64,000 nt of DNA from Dryas octopetala. Lineage: Eukaryota > Streptophyta > Magnoliopsida > Rosales > Rosaceae. Of the stretch, positions 12,101 through 25,152 are shown in pieces. The stretch is from NCBI GenBank assembly GCA_963921425.1, contig OY992840.1, forward strand, positions 11,286,501-11,350,500, written 5' to 3'. The notes beneath the pieces were generated by a model. The model ran no database searches. It had not been told where the DNA came from and saw nothing but the letters and a program-made list of their open reading frames with translations. The translations under genes and the position numbers were made by a program. How positions within the stretch are numbered: position 1 is the stretch's first letter; every line of letters begins with the position of its first letter.

Positions 12101-14209
12101 CAGATAGCCATAGAGCAACTGTTGGTACTTTTTATTTTGGGTACATTTAGCTTTTAGGTTTAAGTAATTTTAGCTTTTAGGCTCTGCATGTTGATATGTC
12201 TGTGTATTAGATAAAGGAACTCCAATATCCTTTTGTGGTTGCAGAAACTAGAATGCTTATTTAAAAATATGTCCTTAATATTTAAATAGATCTAATTTTG
12301 TCATGAGTGCTGCAATTTTAATGTATTAGGGACAATTGCATGAGATGGTTTGTTTGTGTGCAATAAAGACCTGCTTATTCAAGTTTGTGATAGTTTAAAT
12401 GCTTATGAAAGATGCAATGAATATATGACCTTAATAGCATGGAGTGGCACAGAAGTTAATGTAAACCATTTCATTTTGTTGGATTAAGGCGTGGTTGAGT
12501 TGACTTGTTCCATTTTTTTTAATGTTCATAAGATATACAAGAGTTGGATCAGTTGAATGTTTATATGCCGAGTGTTTCTTGGTTTTAGTTAGATTGCTGG
12601 ACTAATTGAAGGGAAAACATTATTTTTTAGGTGGGAAATGTAGGGGCAAGATTACATTGGGCAATTCTTTGGGTATTTATCCCTTGGAGGGAAGCCTGGG
12701 ACTTGGTTTTTGTTTTTGCCACTTTATCACTCATTTTTTATGAAGGTTTCAATTATGCATGAATAGAATAAATGCTTTTGTGTTTTGCTTCACCCTGGAT
12801 TGAATATGGTCTCTTGTCATGATAAGTTTTGTGTATCACTGTATCATATGCAGACTAGTCGGTGTTGCAATTGGCAACAGTTGGTGTATGCGAAAGTGAT
12901 AATACTATCATTGCTCTTGTTTTTATGGTTTCCATAAATATGACTTTTTAACAAACTTCAGGATGGTTTAACGGCTGAGGAGAGATCAAAGCAGGAGCCT
13001 GATGACTCGGAGCACATGCAGGTCACTTCATTTTTACCTCAAGTTGGTTTTGAGTACCTTGCACTTTGCCGTGCATAAGGTTTGTGCACATTGTTGACTT
13101 CTTGCTTGTGAAACAGATGACTGATGCTCGTTGCTCAAGATGCTCGGAGTTCAAAGTGGGAGTTAGGGACATCATTCAAGCAGGACATGGTGCTCGTTAT
13201 CAGGTTCATACATTTATAAATCGTGGATGAGTAGGCGTGCATTCATTTTCCTGGAAAATTCTGCTTTTTCAATATGTTGAAATTTTCTGGTTAAAATAAT
13301 TTTATATTTATCACTTTTTTTTTTTTTAATAGAGCTTAATATAATGTGATGCCTTACGGTGTCTAAAGGCAAGTGGCAATAACTCTTGCTTTTTAAATTG
13401 GGATTGATACACCCGTGAGAGTAACACTTCATAATGGGTAATGTTTGCAGACTAGGTCTCGTGTCCAGCACCCAGCTGTGACCAAAAGCTTAAAAAGAAA
13501 AAAAGGAAATGAAATATTTCTGATGCCATATCAGTTGGGGATTAAAGCCGAGTTGAGTAATCTGAAAGCCATGCAAAGTGTCGATAATATAAGCATCAAC
13601 TATGGGCGGTATTGTAGGCCCTAAGTAATTTCTTCCTTTGGCAACTGAAACCATTTTTTCCCCTTTAAATTATAATCTGTGTGAAGGCTACTAGTATATC
13701 AAAACTTATGATCAGTCTAGTTACACATTGTGATAATTAAATTTGTTGTTTAGTTTGGTTTCTATTATCGCCTCATATCATTGGTAATTTGGACAAGGCG
13801 TCTGGCTTTGCAGCCTGCTATCTAAGTTTGAGATTGCCCGTGAATAAGAATCCTTTTTTAGTCCTTTAACTTTTTGATATTCTAACTGTGTTCTCTTAAT
13901 TCTTACTCTCTCATGTACCGGTTTCAGTTGGAGTGTACTGCCTGTGGTTACACGTGGTATGCCGCTCGGGATGCAGTTTCCATGCTAACTGATGCACCAA
14001 GTTCTAACAAGAACGTAGGCATAGCTCCATTGGCAACTGCGAAATTTGAAGATGTTGAGAAGAAGCTGGTCAGCCCCCGTGAATCTGACAAGGCAGCCAA
14101 TGATACTTTAAGAAAAAAAACTGAAGCATACATGCCGGTCTTGAATGCTCAAAGATCCTTTAAGGCTAAAAAGGAAGAAAATTCTGAATCTACAAAGAAT
14201 GCTGAGTAG
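6174..14209 (+). CDS. BAH + TFIIS-like domain chromatin protein (AIPP3/BDT1-like)
   Basis: Eight coding exons join in phase to give about 600 aa: 6174-6509, 7835-7897, 9923-10678, 10830-10964, 11190-11273, 12962-13021, 13117-13203, 13928-14209. I chose the ATG at 6174 (MGNRRFAQ) because it is the first in-frame ATG after the TATA box. Residues 1-110 are an acidic/basic low-complexity tail (EEDDDF, EEEEEEE, KTKKKK). Residues of about 125-250 form a BAH domain (KPYVAIIKDI, GQWFYRPEE, RELFYSFHRDEIP, CVVHFVP), a histone-reading module. Residues of about 400-475 match the TFIIS central domain (KYNQKLRSLLFNLQ, LARRLLNGEL, MSSEELK). A Cys4 pair follows (CSRC then CTAC, about 29 residues apart), like a TFIIS zinc ribbon. 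Arabidopsis relatives (AIPP3/BDT1, from memory) read H3K27me3 and repress transcription; that role is inferred. Intron 2 carries a MITE with a nested solo LTR. Confidence 0.88.
8409..9459. mobile_element. TIR MITE in BAH intron 2, split by a solo LTR
   Basis: The ends are inverted repeats (ggccccttcaagtgtggg at 8409; the complement of cccacacttaaagtgggc ends at 9459) sitting in TA-repeat DNA on both sides. The halves remain complementary inward (tggggctcacttta against the complement of tggagtgggctcca; gtctacattttaggtc near 9185 against gacctaaagaatagac near 9390). Removing the inserted LTR leaves a fold-back of about 370 bp. The superfamily is unclear because the flanking TA repeat hides the target duplication. 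Confidence 0.7.
8494..9173. mobile_element. Solo LTR, probably Copia-type, 680 bp
   Basis: Begins TGTTGTG and ends ACTACA (TG...CA). It is flanked by a perfect 5-bp direct repeat aatcg (8489-8493 and 9174-9178). A TATA-like ctataaatag lies near 8761, and the end has a typical R/U5 look. Only one LTR is present and no internal region, so this is a fossil left after recombination between LTRs. It is younger than the MITE it splits. Confidence 0.82.
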
Positions 14210-17056
14210 AAATGTGGTTGCCTTGATAGTTTTCGGTTTAGAAATTTAGGTGTATTATGTAGGAAATGCTCCCATGTAGACTTGTACAAAGTAGTATGTA
14301 TACTCATGCATATGTTAATCCATGTTGAGGCTATTTCCTCATATATGATATACCCCTCCATCACGAAGGTTTGGATGCTCTTGAGCTAAAAATCTGATGT
14401 TCCAAGATAAGATCACAGAATATGTATAGCTGGATCAGGAGTAGATTCCTTGTTTGAATGTGTAGTGTTAAATTGACAATTTTACAATACAACATGCGGG
14501 ATATTTGACAAGAGAACATTACAATACATATGAGAATTGAGATATCGTCAAATTCAAATTCCAGACAAGTAGTGGAAATGCCTCTTACGTATTTTCTTTG
14601 TTAATGGTTTCATAATGTTAATGAATTTTTTGGCTTTGTAAGTTCCTTAGTTCCTCTCCTCAAAAAATGAAAAGGGATCATTCATATGTGTTGGTTATGT
14701 AACTTATGGCTATAGCTGGGGTTGCAAATCACGTTTCCTGTAATTAGTGTTTGTTTTTGCAGCTGCCTTAAATACACTTGCTTGTTGTTTGGCTAGTGTG
14801 CTCAAAATAAATAAAAACTAAGAAGTTAAGAGAAGAATAATTAGTATCTGACAGAGATGGTCTATGATAATTGAGATCTGGGGTGGTTGGTGTTCTGTGA
14901 GGTGGGTGGGATTCTGATGCATGCCTATTGGATTTTTGGTGGGTACTTAATAGTAGAACATATTATTCGAGGACTTGTATTCTTTTGTAGCAGAGTTGTA
15001 GTTGAAATTGTCATCAAATGTTAAGTGTTAACCAACCTTTCATGAATAGAACCATTGTGAATACACCCACCTTCACAATCTTGGCCAACCTTGCAAGTAC
15101 AATGTTCGTGTCGCTTTAATTGATTTTTACTTGAATGGAATATAAAATCCCCACATGTGCACCTTTCTGATATTCTAGAGCTGAGCTTTCAAAAGTGGCC
15201 TTCAAGGGGCATGAATGCATATGCCACCAGTAAGTTACTGTGTTCATTACTTCATTGGTTAAATATGTCATTGTTCAACTCTGCACTTCCAGAATCATGA
15301 ATAATATTTGGGTCTTATTGCTCAGAACCTATTCATCTTTTTTTTTTTTTGGTCGAAAAACCTATTCATCTTTACATCACGAGACATGGTCTTTTTTTTT
15401 AATGAAACAAACTTTTACAAACCAAACCACTAATACTGAAGAATGCCAAAAAGTGTTAAAAGAGCGGTTTCAAGTTCGAATGTCCATCTTTTAGAATAAA
15501 AGAATGTCAAATTTTTTTAGAGAAACGAGGTTTGAATTTGAGAGACATGTTTGATATTGTGGAGAAAAATATCACTAGACAACTAGTTAATTAATAAAAT
15601 ATGCCAAATTTAAAACAAGAAAATGCAAAGTGTAGCTTGAAAGGATTTAAAAGGCATCTAATAATTTGAGCCATGTCAATGTGTTTTTTTATGCACATGT
15701 CAATGTTAAAACGCCTAATCCGTGAAGACTTGAGTATTATTTCATAATTATTAGCAATACAAAATCAAGAATGCTGGAGTCGGCAAATTATTAGTATTAT
15801 TATTTATTTAAGGAAGAGAGAGATCGAACTTGAGTGCAAATGAGTAAATTCTACAGACTTTCTAATTTGGTTACCCGTTAATTGCCTGAAATCGGCAAAT
15901 TAGCTAACTAAATTATGTGTCAATATACATAATACTATGCAATAAATATAATAAGCATAACAATACTATACAAATATAATATTTGCTTATTACAAATTTG
16001 ATGCATTCAATGATATTAACCACGGACAGTAAGTGGTTAATTAATTAAATTTTAGGCATTAAGTAGCACCCTCAAAGAGAAATAGAAAAATAGAAAAATT
16101 GGGTTACCTGAGTGGCTGAGTCCAAGTCCAAGATTCCGTGGGGACAGGGGAATGCGGTTGATGTGACCGACCGCTTCAGAGTTCAGATTTGCTTCCTCCC
16201 GCCTAAAAACCAATCACATGCAAACACATTTACCATTTTCTCCTTCACCTTTGGGGTTCATCATTTCAATTTTCAACGGTAAATGTACCACTCTCACTGC
16301 TCATCATACACATGCTTCTGAATTTTAAGAGCACAGACACCATATCCATATATTTACCACCTTTACCAATACATTTACCACATTTACTTCTCTTTTATTA
16401 TTTTTATTCTTTTAAAAAAATTACTATGGAATGGTTGTATATATTTTTATATGGATTTGGATCCTATTTAAATACGTTTACCTTAAATAGATATTGGAGA
16501 AAATTCTTTGCCAACAAAGTTGTTGCCTTCTGGCTCCATATACTGTAATAGTGAGAGCATTTTGGAACCATTACAAGGATTTACTTCCCCTCCTCCTAGT
16601 CCTACCCTTCTAATAAAATACAAGGAAAAGAGAAATGCAAAACAAAAAGGACTGCTATCTCCCAATTGTCATATGGCTACTTCTTTTTCCTTCCCTATCA
16701 GGTTTCAATATGGACAGTATTGTATTCTGTTGAAAATTTTGCTTATAGACGTCGAAGAAAAAATTGAATAATGCATTAAAAATTATTGGACCCCTCGATG
16801 GTACTAACTCTCCGGAAATGGAAAGAAATGGCAGCTTCAAAAGTCTGTTCCGATTCGAGGAAGCCCTTCTTGTTTCACTGAGCAGGCTGTTGAACCATGG
16901 CACAAATAATTTTGACACCAAATGAAGAATCAGGGGAGCTTGCATCATCTCGGCCATCTGTTGCTGATGCCCTTCCATTCATTCCAGTTAAAGTTGGGGT
17001 CATCTCTAAGCCCAGTATGGGATTCTGTGGAGGAAACCAAGCACGTTGCTTGAAAT
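14210..17056. other. Convergent intergenic region, no gene seen
   Basis: Lies between the 3' ends of the BAH gene (+) and the DUF3527 gene (-). The first few hundred bases are probably the BAH 3' UTR and the last few hundred (about 16600-17056) probably the DUF3527 3' UTR. The middle is AT-rich with A/T runs. Short frames here show no domain. Confidence 0.5.
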
Positions 17057-19549
17057 CTATACCCGTGCAATTGGAGAGAAGGGTGGGTTGAGCACATAAG
17101 ATGGTTGGACTTTTTTTACCCTCTTAACTACTTTCTTCTTCTCCCCTGCTGTGACTGCTTCAATTAAGAACTTCACTTCCTCCTCAATTAGCACTTTCAA
17201 CGAATTGCACTGTGTCAACTGTTTGTTTCTCTCCTGCCCGGTGGCTGCTGCCGATGTTTCTGTACCATGCAGAATGGCAACACATATAGAGAATGCTTGT
17301 AATGTGGATAACTGTGCATGAAAATCAACTGCATACTGTCCCTCTTCAACCACTGTCATGGTCAATGCCGGTGTACTCTCCTTTGCTCCCTGCGGACAAA
17401 TCAAAATCAAGTATTAGTTAATGAGATGCCATCTACATCGGTTAGTAAACATGAAACAAAAGGAATGAAGCATGAAATTAGCAACAAATCAACTAGGATG
17501 CTACAGGTGGCTTATTTGAATGCAGAGATCATCTATTCTTTTAAAATCCTTACATGTGGAACCAGCACCCCAAGCTGTTGTTTCTAGAATTCTTCAAATC
17601 CAAAATTTAACAAAAGAACTTCATTTATCCAGGCTATGATCATGAAAATTTCCTCCAACATCAAAGATGTTTACCTGAACAAAAAGTTCCAAAGGCTGCT
17701 GCTTCTCCACAAATAGTTGATTATCAGCACATTGATTGTTGGGATTGCTTAAGACAATGAGAGGGCAGGACATGTCCCAGCCACCACAGTCACAGCCTCC
17801 ACCCAACCTCCATCGATCTAGCAATGATGAAGGACCCCTGCTTTCAGCAGCCGGAAAACCATGGTGTCCAGCTGGAATTACCACCTGCACGTTTCCTGGA
17901 CTTTGGCAATCAGGAACACTCGCTGTCTTCTGTTCGACCATAGAGAGATTAAGTAGGTTTTTATGTGCTTTATCACTAATCTTATCCCCTCTCTTGTATT
18001 TTAAACTTTCTCTCTTTTGGCATGGGACTTGCATAACAATGGCTGCAATTTCAAGGGTTGGATGCAAATCTGCAGATGCCCAGGCTGAAGAATCGGAATC
18101 ACCATCGTCAGAAGCATGTCTTTGTTCATGTTTGACCGTAGTCGGACAAGACCCATCACTAAACTTCAAATTTTCCCCCACTGTGCCCAGATTAGAACCT
18201 TTGGGAGGTTTAACAGCATCAGGGGTACAGTTAGAGTTTTCTTGGGCTGCAAAAGTTTGTCTTGCATGAGAGATATCATAGAACACAAACTCTGTCACCA
18301 TGGAATTGTCAAAAACATCATCTTTTAGTTCTGAACATAGATAACAGGAAACTTGCATCTGACCCACCATTGAAGAACCTTTGTCACTACCATACGATCC
18401 CCTACCACTGGCGTTGCTCTTCTTTCCACTGCCAATGGAGTGAAAGGTATACACCCAGTTAAAAGCATTATCTGCTTTCCATGTTCTGGCCACAAAGACA
18501 TCTTCTGAGCACTTCAATGAGAACTCAAAAAATGGCATTCCATGTTTATTTTGTAACTTGAGATGGCCATGTAGATGAACTGGCGAGCATGCAACAACTG
18601 ATTGGTGGTTATCTTGATCAATAAATTGAGAATCACAAGAATTTTGTGCAGTATTTGAAGAGACTGGCAACAAAGGTTTTTGATATGTCCTGTTTCTTGT
18701 TATGTTTGCTCTGCCAGTTGTTTTGGCTCCGCCAGGTTCCACTGCATAACTTGGACTTCGCAAAGACTTGGACTTTATGAATGGATCAAACATCTTTCTG
18801 ATAGGGCTGAACCAGACATTTGAGCTGGCCCTGGACGAGTGATCACTCTCTGATGGAGAAGGAGAATGGACCGTTTCCACCTTTGCGGAGACTGACTTGT
18901 GCAATGTGTGAACTTGGTCTCTTTCAAGGAGTTCATTACCACTGTTTAGAGGTCCAGCAACGGGATCACTTCTTAGATTCAGATGCACCAAATCTTCTCC
19001 TAAAGCTTCAGCAGAGTGCTTTTCCCTGTTATCTGGATCCAGACAAATTTCAATGAAGCTATCTGATGAACATGGTTCTACATGTGGCCAGCCAACAGAT
19101 GGTGTATTGAAGTCCAATTTCAAAGATATTTCTGAAGACCTGTTCTGTGGGATTTCCTCATCTGAATTATGCGAGTCTATGATTCTGTAAGAGAAAGAGG
19201 TGTCACTACCTTGCGGCATTTCAATCCTTCTCCTTCCCTCAACAGTGCCCATTTTCTTAATTTTCCTTACCTCTTTGGAGCTTTGGTATACAGAACCTCG
19301 CCTAAGATCTATGTTGACTTCCTGTCCAACAAGTCGAGATGGAACACTTTTACAAGAAGCACTGCGATAGCGACGAAAGCTGATTTCCACGAAATCCTCC
19401 TTTATGCTCAATAAATCATCATCTTTACGTGTGGATTTTCCCTTTGTGCTCCTCTTTTCAACATGGGAACGGTGTCGAGGAGTTGGAAGAACAGTGTTAG
19501 GACTCAGACCCACTGTGCAATTTTTATCGAACTCCATCTCTAGTCCCAT
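17057..19549 (-). CDS. DUF3527-family protein
   Basis: Two coding exons, 19549-17675 and 17389-17057, spliced in phase (FVQ|GAKES), give 734 aa. The start MGLEMEFDKN is preceded at about 19563 by a good acceptor (ttcttgcag), so the first exon is non-coding. Residues 1-330 are Ser/Arg/Pro-rich and probably disordered, with segment SSNVWFSPIRKMFDPF. The conserved part runs from about residue 330 to the end and includes GHLKLQNKHGMPFFEFSLK, NAFNWVYTFHSI, GQMQVSCYLCSE, MVTEFVFYDI, a Cys/Gly-rich GGGCDCGGWDMSCPL and the ending NPPFSPIARV. This layout fits the plant-specific DUF3527 family. Function is unknown; I add none. An open stretch of about 60 codons follows the stop in another frame and is taken as 3' UTR. 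Confidence 0.87.
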
Positions 19550-22500
19550 TGATAGATCTGAAATTCTGCAAGAAATATGGAACAAAAGATAGAGATCATG
19601 ACCTGCAGGAGCAATGGCTATGCACAACCCATCTATTGCATTAAAATAGAAATTACCCTAACATTACTGCCAAAAATGAATTCCTACACTAAAATTCTTT
19701 CACCAAAATATGCAGTCAAATATATTATATAAATACACCAGAGCAAAAGCATTCAGCTGCAAGTTTACTGTGCAAAATTGAAACCATTGGCAGTTATTAT
19801 CTAAATACAATCATCTGATAAAATTAAAATATAAATGATCTAACTACAAAGCACTATATGCCAAACCACCTCCTTTGAGAGAAGGTCAAATTTCATCTAT
19901 TTTCATGCTCAGATACAGACAATTGAAAAGGAATCTTCTTCTGGACTTCTTGATAAGAACAAAACAAATCACAAATAAGCATAAAACCAGATTTTAAAGA
20001 GAAATTCACTTACAAAGATACACTGATGGCAATGCATTTCTACTTGTGATAATCTATGTCCTAATTTACAATGCCTATAAGCATGAATTCACATCATTGG
20101 AGAAAACTTCTAAAACAAAATCATCTCAAATCTTCTATTCATGAGGAGATAGTTCAATAATCTTAACCTTGCCAAAAACCATTGTTTGAAAAGGCATACA
20201 ACCCATCAGTGATTCCAAACTTTGAGATCACATCAACCTCAAAACACCCCAACATTGATCTCTATAGAAATGAAAACCCATAACCTTAAAGCAGAGAGGA
20301 AGCCCTATTGACTCTAAAATTCCCCAAAGATGAGTAAAGTAATACAGCTAAAAGCTACACATTCTCGCAACAAAAAAAAATGCTGTATTTTCACTTGCAT
20401 TTGAAGCCAACCCAACAAAAAAAAAAGAGTGCTTGTGGAAATGGCCTTACCCCACCACCAGATCTCAGATAAGTGAAGCAAAAGCAAAACCCAACAATCT
20501 ACCAGCAGATACAATCATATTCTTCAATCTCTTGGACTTAAAGTCTCGCCAAATCTTTAAGAAAAAACCCAAAACCCAGTGTCAAAGGCACAGTAAGACT
20601 GTGACCCAGAGAGCGCCAATAAATACCCAAGTGTCAAAAAAAGTACAGTGCTAAAGGGAAAAAAGAAAAACAATCAGAGCAAGGCCAAGAGCAGTAAAGC
20701 ATGATAGGCACAAAAAGTGAGTTCTAGAGAGAGAAAAAGAGGATGATGAGGTGAGACAATGTAAGAGAGAGAAAGCATGCCTGAGAGGCTGAGATGATAA
20801 AGAAAGAGTGAGTGAGATTGCTCACAAAACCCTCTCACTCACACAAGAGGGAAGAAGAGTTGCATTGAGAGACAATGAGCTGCCAAGCTTCTGTTCATGT
20901 CTCTACTCAAAAGCCATGCCCTTCAAGTCATCATATGCTGTTTATGTTTTGTTTTGTGTGTTTTCTTTTTCATTTTTTTTTTTCCTTTTGTGGGTTATAA
21001 ATTATATGTACACTCAGACCAGTGATTTTGCAGCCTTGGAGAGAGCACCCATGTTGAAAAAGACTAAAACACCCATGTTTAAAAAGACTAAAATACCCAT
21101 GTTGGACGGTTGGACCACTGTATTGTTTTCTTTGAGAGGTATTTTTGGATTTTTGGTGGCATTGATTAGTAGGAGGGAAGTACACTAATTATAATAAGGC
21201 TGGTGTCCTTTATCACTGTCACAAATTATTATCTTAAGTTTTGGGAAACTGCAAATATCAAGGGACTGGAATCCCAGTATCCCACAATTAATCTGATGGT
21301 TTTCTTATAATTTATTATTAAATCATTATATTAATATAGTAAATTACAGATCTTGCCCATGTGAAATTACTTTAGACTCCTCAAACTTTCAAGATGGGGA
21401 CTTGCTTGTTGACTAGAATGCCCCTCTCTAGTCTCTAGTATGTGCAAAAGCCATCTTCTCAAGAATTATCAGAACTCATTTGCTGGATTTTGTTTAAATA
21501 ATGTTGAATGAATTAGATTTGAAGAGAAAAAGATAGAAAAAGGAGAGCATCTGCCCCATGAGATTTAAGGGTAGTCCTAAAGATAGGAAATTAAGTAGTA
21601 AATGTTGGCATGGAATACAAGTCAGCTATATTATTTAAAGAGCAATTCAATTGGGAAACCCTTATAAATTCTTATGTGTTTCATAATTTACCTAATTTGA
21701 TGTGACAGTTGGTGAATGTTTGGTAGCTCTGGTATAGTTCATAATTTACTTTGTGTTTGTATAACTAGTAATTCAATTCAATAGACATTAATTCATAGTA
21801 TGGATGGACAACGTGCTTTTTTTTTTTCTTTACACTGAAACTTAAGCATAGGTTCTACCCTTTTCCACCTACTTTGATGCCACTTAAATTCCCCACTTAC
21901 TCTCAATTGAATTGTCACCGGCTCACTGCCATGGTTGTGAATAGTGATTTTTCTCTTCATTAGTTTTTGTAAAACAAATGAATCAGTATATCATCACCTG
22001 TGTAGCGCACTATTGGTAGTATATATGCTGCAGAAGTGCAGAGTATATAATATAAACTCAGCCGAAGAGATTGAATTGAGGTCCGTTTTGACACTGCCTA
22101 GCCATTAGGATTGGGGTCCTTCATTAATTAACACACTTTAAAATACAAGACTATACCTAATGTAAAGAATACATTAGTTAAATATCTTACATGTTTCTCA
22201 TTATGTGATCTAGTGCTTGATAATAGAGATGAATAATAAATATATACATTTATTGTTGAAAGTTTTACTCATGCCTTCATGTTCTTCTTTCTTCAACTAT
22301 CTTAAAATATTAATCTCACATTTTCCCTCTTTTAGCTGCGTTGGTGTCTAGAATTTAATTGAATAAGTTAACTCACTAAATTTAAAATATACTGAAAGAA
22401 GAAATAGATGCTAACTTCTAATTTTTGTCAAGTTGAATGAAGAAGATGAATTAGACAAATTCATGCAAATGGCCATGGCTAACCAATTTCTTCTAAGCTG

Positions 22501-24033
22501 AGGCCTTCACAAATTCCTGCAGGTGCTAACCAATTCAAATATTGAAGCCCATAAGGGCAAACATGGTAGTCTCTCAAGCCCAGCATCCATGATTTCAAGA
22601 GTGGCCCAACCCAATGCTTAAATTCACATTATCTATGTTCATATGACAACATGCTAGTTAGGCTCACAGTCACAGAATGAAAACATGCTTAGCTTAGTTA
22701 GCTTATCCATCCATGGCCAATACTGATCACGGGCATCATCAACCACCGCAAGCAGCATCATCATCATGCCACAACATTGATTGTGCATACAATCAAGTCC
22801 AAGCCACAATACTTATGAAGTTTTTTCGTTTACCACTATTGCCAAAAGCTTAAATTATTAGAATGTGGGTTAAAATTATTTTATATTCAAACAATAATTA
22901 AGTGTCACAGATCGAGCATGGCCCTACTGGGTCTAGTTATTCCAATGTTTCTTTTAACACAAGATGGATGAAGCAATCATGTTCTAACACCCTTGTTTAC
23001 AAAGGTTAGGTATTGATTATTACTAGCTATGCTACTAAAACTAGCATTAGCCAAAATGGAGCTCAACCCCAAAATATCCATACTCTACCACTTAATTCAA
23101 CACAAATCCTAGCCACTTCCCACTAATTTATAGACAACATTGCTTATAGTATAAGACATGTAAGCAAATACTTAAAGAATGAGGCTTTAATATAAATTAT
23201 AGTTATATGGTGCTCCTTAAAAAGAAGCTTGAAGAATGGCATTCATTCTGCTGAATTCTAAGTAGTACCGCTGGACACATATGCGTCCGGTACTCTATCC
23301 CCTTATCTCGGACACTTGCGATCCTTTCTTCAACTTCTTGAGACCTCAGCAATCTCAAGGACTTGAGGGGTCCAATCCCACCATAGTTTGGGAAGCTATC
23401 TCACATCAATCATCTATTTCTTCATCTAAACAAGCTCACAGGCTCAATATCAACCACATTTCGTTACCTTTTTCGATTGAAGAAGCTCTATATATCTTGG
23501 TGACAATCATATATCTGGTGCTGTTTCTTCCTCTGTTATTGGATCTTAAAGTTGTAAGAATGTGGAGTATTGTTCCACATTGGAAAATTATAATTTTGCA
23601 TAGTAGTTTATAAGGGTCTTGGCCTACTCCTTCTATTACTAATTGGTTTTGGAATAAATATCCACATTTATTCATTTTATCAGAGCAGGTTGTGGCCACA
23701 CATACAAATAGCTTATAATTAACTAAGCTTTGCAGATTTTTTATTTTTGAGAAATTGATGTAGAGTTTGATGGGGACTAGAACATGTAGAAGTTCATCGA
23801 GGTTTTTTATTTATTATTCTTCTAATTAATGAGATTTAATTGTTTTAATAATATATTAAAAAATAAAGGGTAAAATAGTATTTTCCAAATTTGATGGATT
23901 TAACAATATTAAATAATCTAATTGACATAGAAATTTCATAGTGGTTTATATTTCTAATTTCATAGAAATATCTAATTGGCTTAGATGTTGCATTTTATTA
24001 AAATTAGTAGAAAGAAAACACACAAAAATAATG
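19550..24033. other. Upstream region of the DUF3527 gene and long intergenic spacer
   Basis: From 19563 to about 20880 is a 5'-UTR intron and probable leader of the DUF3527 gene, with purine-rich GAGAGA stretches near 20730-20790. From there to 24033 is AT-rich spacer. A 17-bp direct repeat (aaaaagactaaaacacccatg and variant) lies near 21057-21100. Frames at 23281-23613 have no recognisable domain. I see no gene. Confidence 0.45.
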
Positions 24034-24098
24034 CGCCATTGCCGGGGATCAAACCCGGGTCACCCGGGAATACTTACCACTAATCATACTACAACGAC
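24034..24098 (-). pseudogene. tRNA-Asp(GTC)-like relic, anticodon arm missing
   Basis: On the minus strand the sequence starts gtcgttgtagtat and ends cccgggtttgatccccggcaatggcg, matching plant tRNA-Asp acceptor, D-arm start and T-arm. The acceptor arms still pair (gtcgttg with caatggc, one G-T wobble). Between tattcccg and ggtgacccggg the anticodon loop and most of its stem are absent. A few extra bases sit in the D arm (tatgattagtgg). At about 65 nt it cannot act as a tRNA. No tRNA-derived SINE body or poly-A is visible beside it. Confidence 0.75.
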
Positions 24099-24505
24099 CT
24101 TGTTGTGTATTTTATCCCAAGAGCTACAACTTTCGATAACAGAATTTTTTATTAAGCTCCAATATACAATTAGTGCACATAAAGTTACGTTAGAAAGTGA
24201 TTTTGCATAAACACCACCACCCTTAAACAATGATCAACATTTTTGTGAAAGACAAGCTTCTGCTTCTCATGTTATATTTCAATAATCAAGAACATTAGTG
24301 ATACATATTGATACACTTTCGCACCTACAGGCTGACTATACATTGTCATGAACAGAAATTGTCAAATGAATAGAAATTGTCAAAAATGCACCTACAGGCT
24401 GACTTCTCATGTTTTCTTGTCAAAAATTGTAATCACAAACAGAATTTGAATCCAATCACTCTCCTAACAAAGCCGAAGACTTCTTCTAGTTCTACTCTTA
24501 AATTG

Positions 24506-25113
24506 TCATGAATGTACACCATGCAGCCTTGGTGATGCTGAAGATGATGCTGGTGGAAATGGTGATACTGGATCTTCTATCTTTTTTCGGTATTGGATTC
24601 TTTGAGCATCAGCTTGTGGCATCTCCAAAGAGAATAATCTCTTGAAAAACTCATATGATGCAAAGAAGAGCGCTCCTTGAGACATATACATAACCAATCT
24701 TGGAGTCAATCCCCTGACACCCAGAATACGGAAAATAGTCATGACATCATTATAGCATGCATACAGCTTAGTGAATACGAAAAATAGTCATGACGTCCGT
24801 TACAATGGCTTGGCAGGACAAGAAGATGAAATTGACTCATGGAATGCAAGAAAACTCTCAGTGAATACGAAAAATAGTCATGACATCCGTTACAATGGCT
24901 TGGCAGGACAAGAAGATGAAATTGGCTCATGGAATGCAAGAAAACTATCTTCTGGCAATGATAATGGGCAGAAACGACAAAAGCTATACCTGTAGAGGCC
25001 TTTCAGACCTTCATTCCTTCCTATTTCCTGAAGGGCATGAATCACACTATTGTATTGGCTCATAGACCCTGGAATCTGCATTGCACCCACATTATCAGAA
25101 GAGATGACAATAG

Positions 25114-25152
<39 letters not shown>

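Noticed and set aside
16090-16205. tRNA-like words (gagtggctgag, gattccgtggggac)
   Set aside because: No cloverleaf can be drawn and no T-arm consensus is present.
16655-17056. C-terminal continuation of the DUF3527 protein
   Set aside because: The open stretch after the stop is in another frame; the NPPFSPIARV ending looks like the family's natural C-terminus.
23281-23700. Possible retroelement coding fragment
   Set aside because: The 110-codon frame has no motif I can name; the similarity impression was too weak to call.
24771-24995. 74-codon plus-strand frame with a 30-residue repeat
   Set aside because: Lies in a carrier-gene intron and simply reflects the 90-bp duplication.
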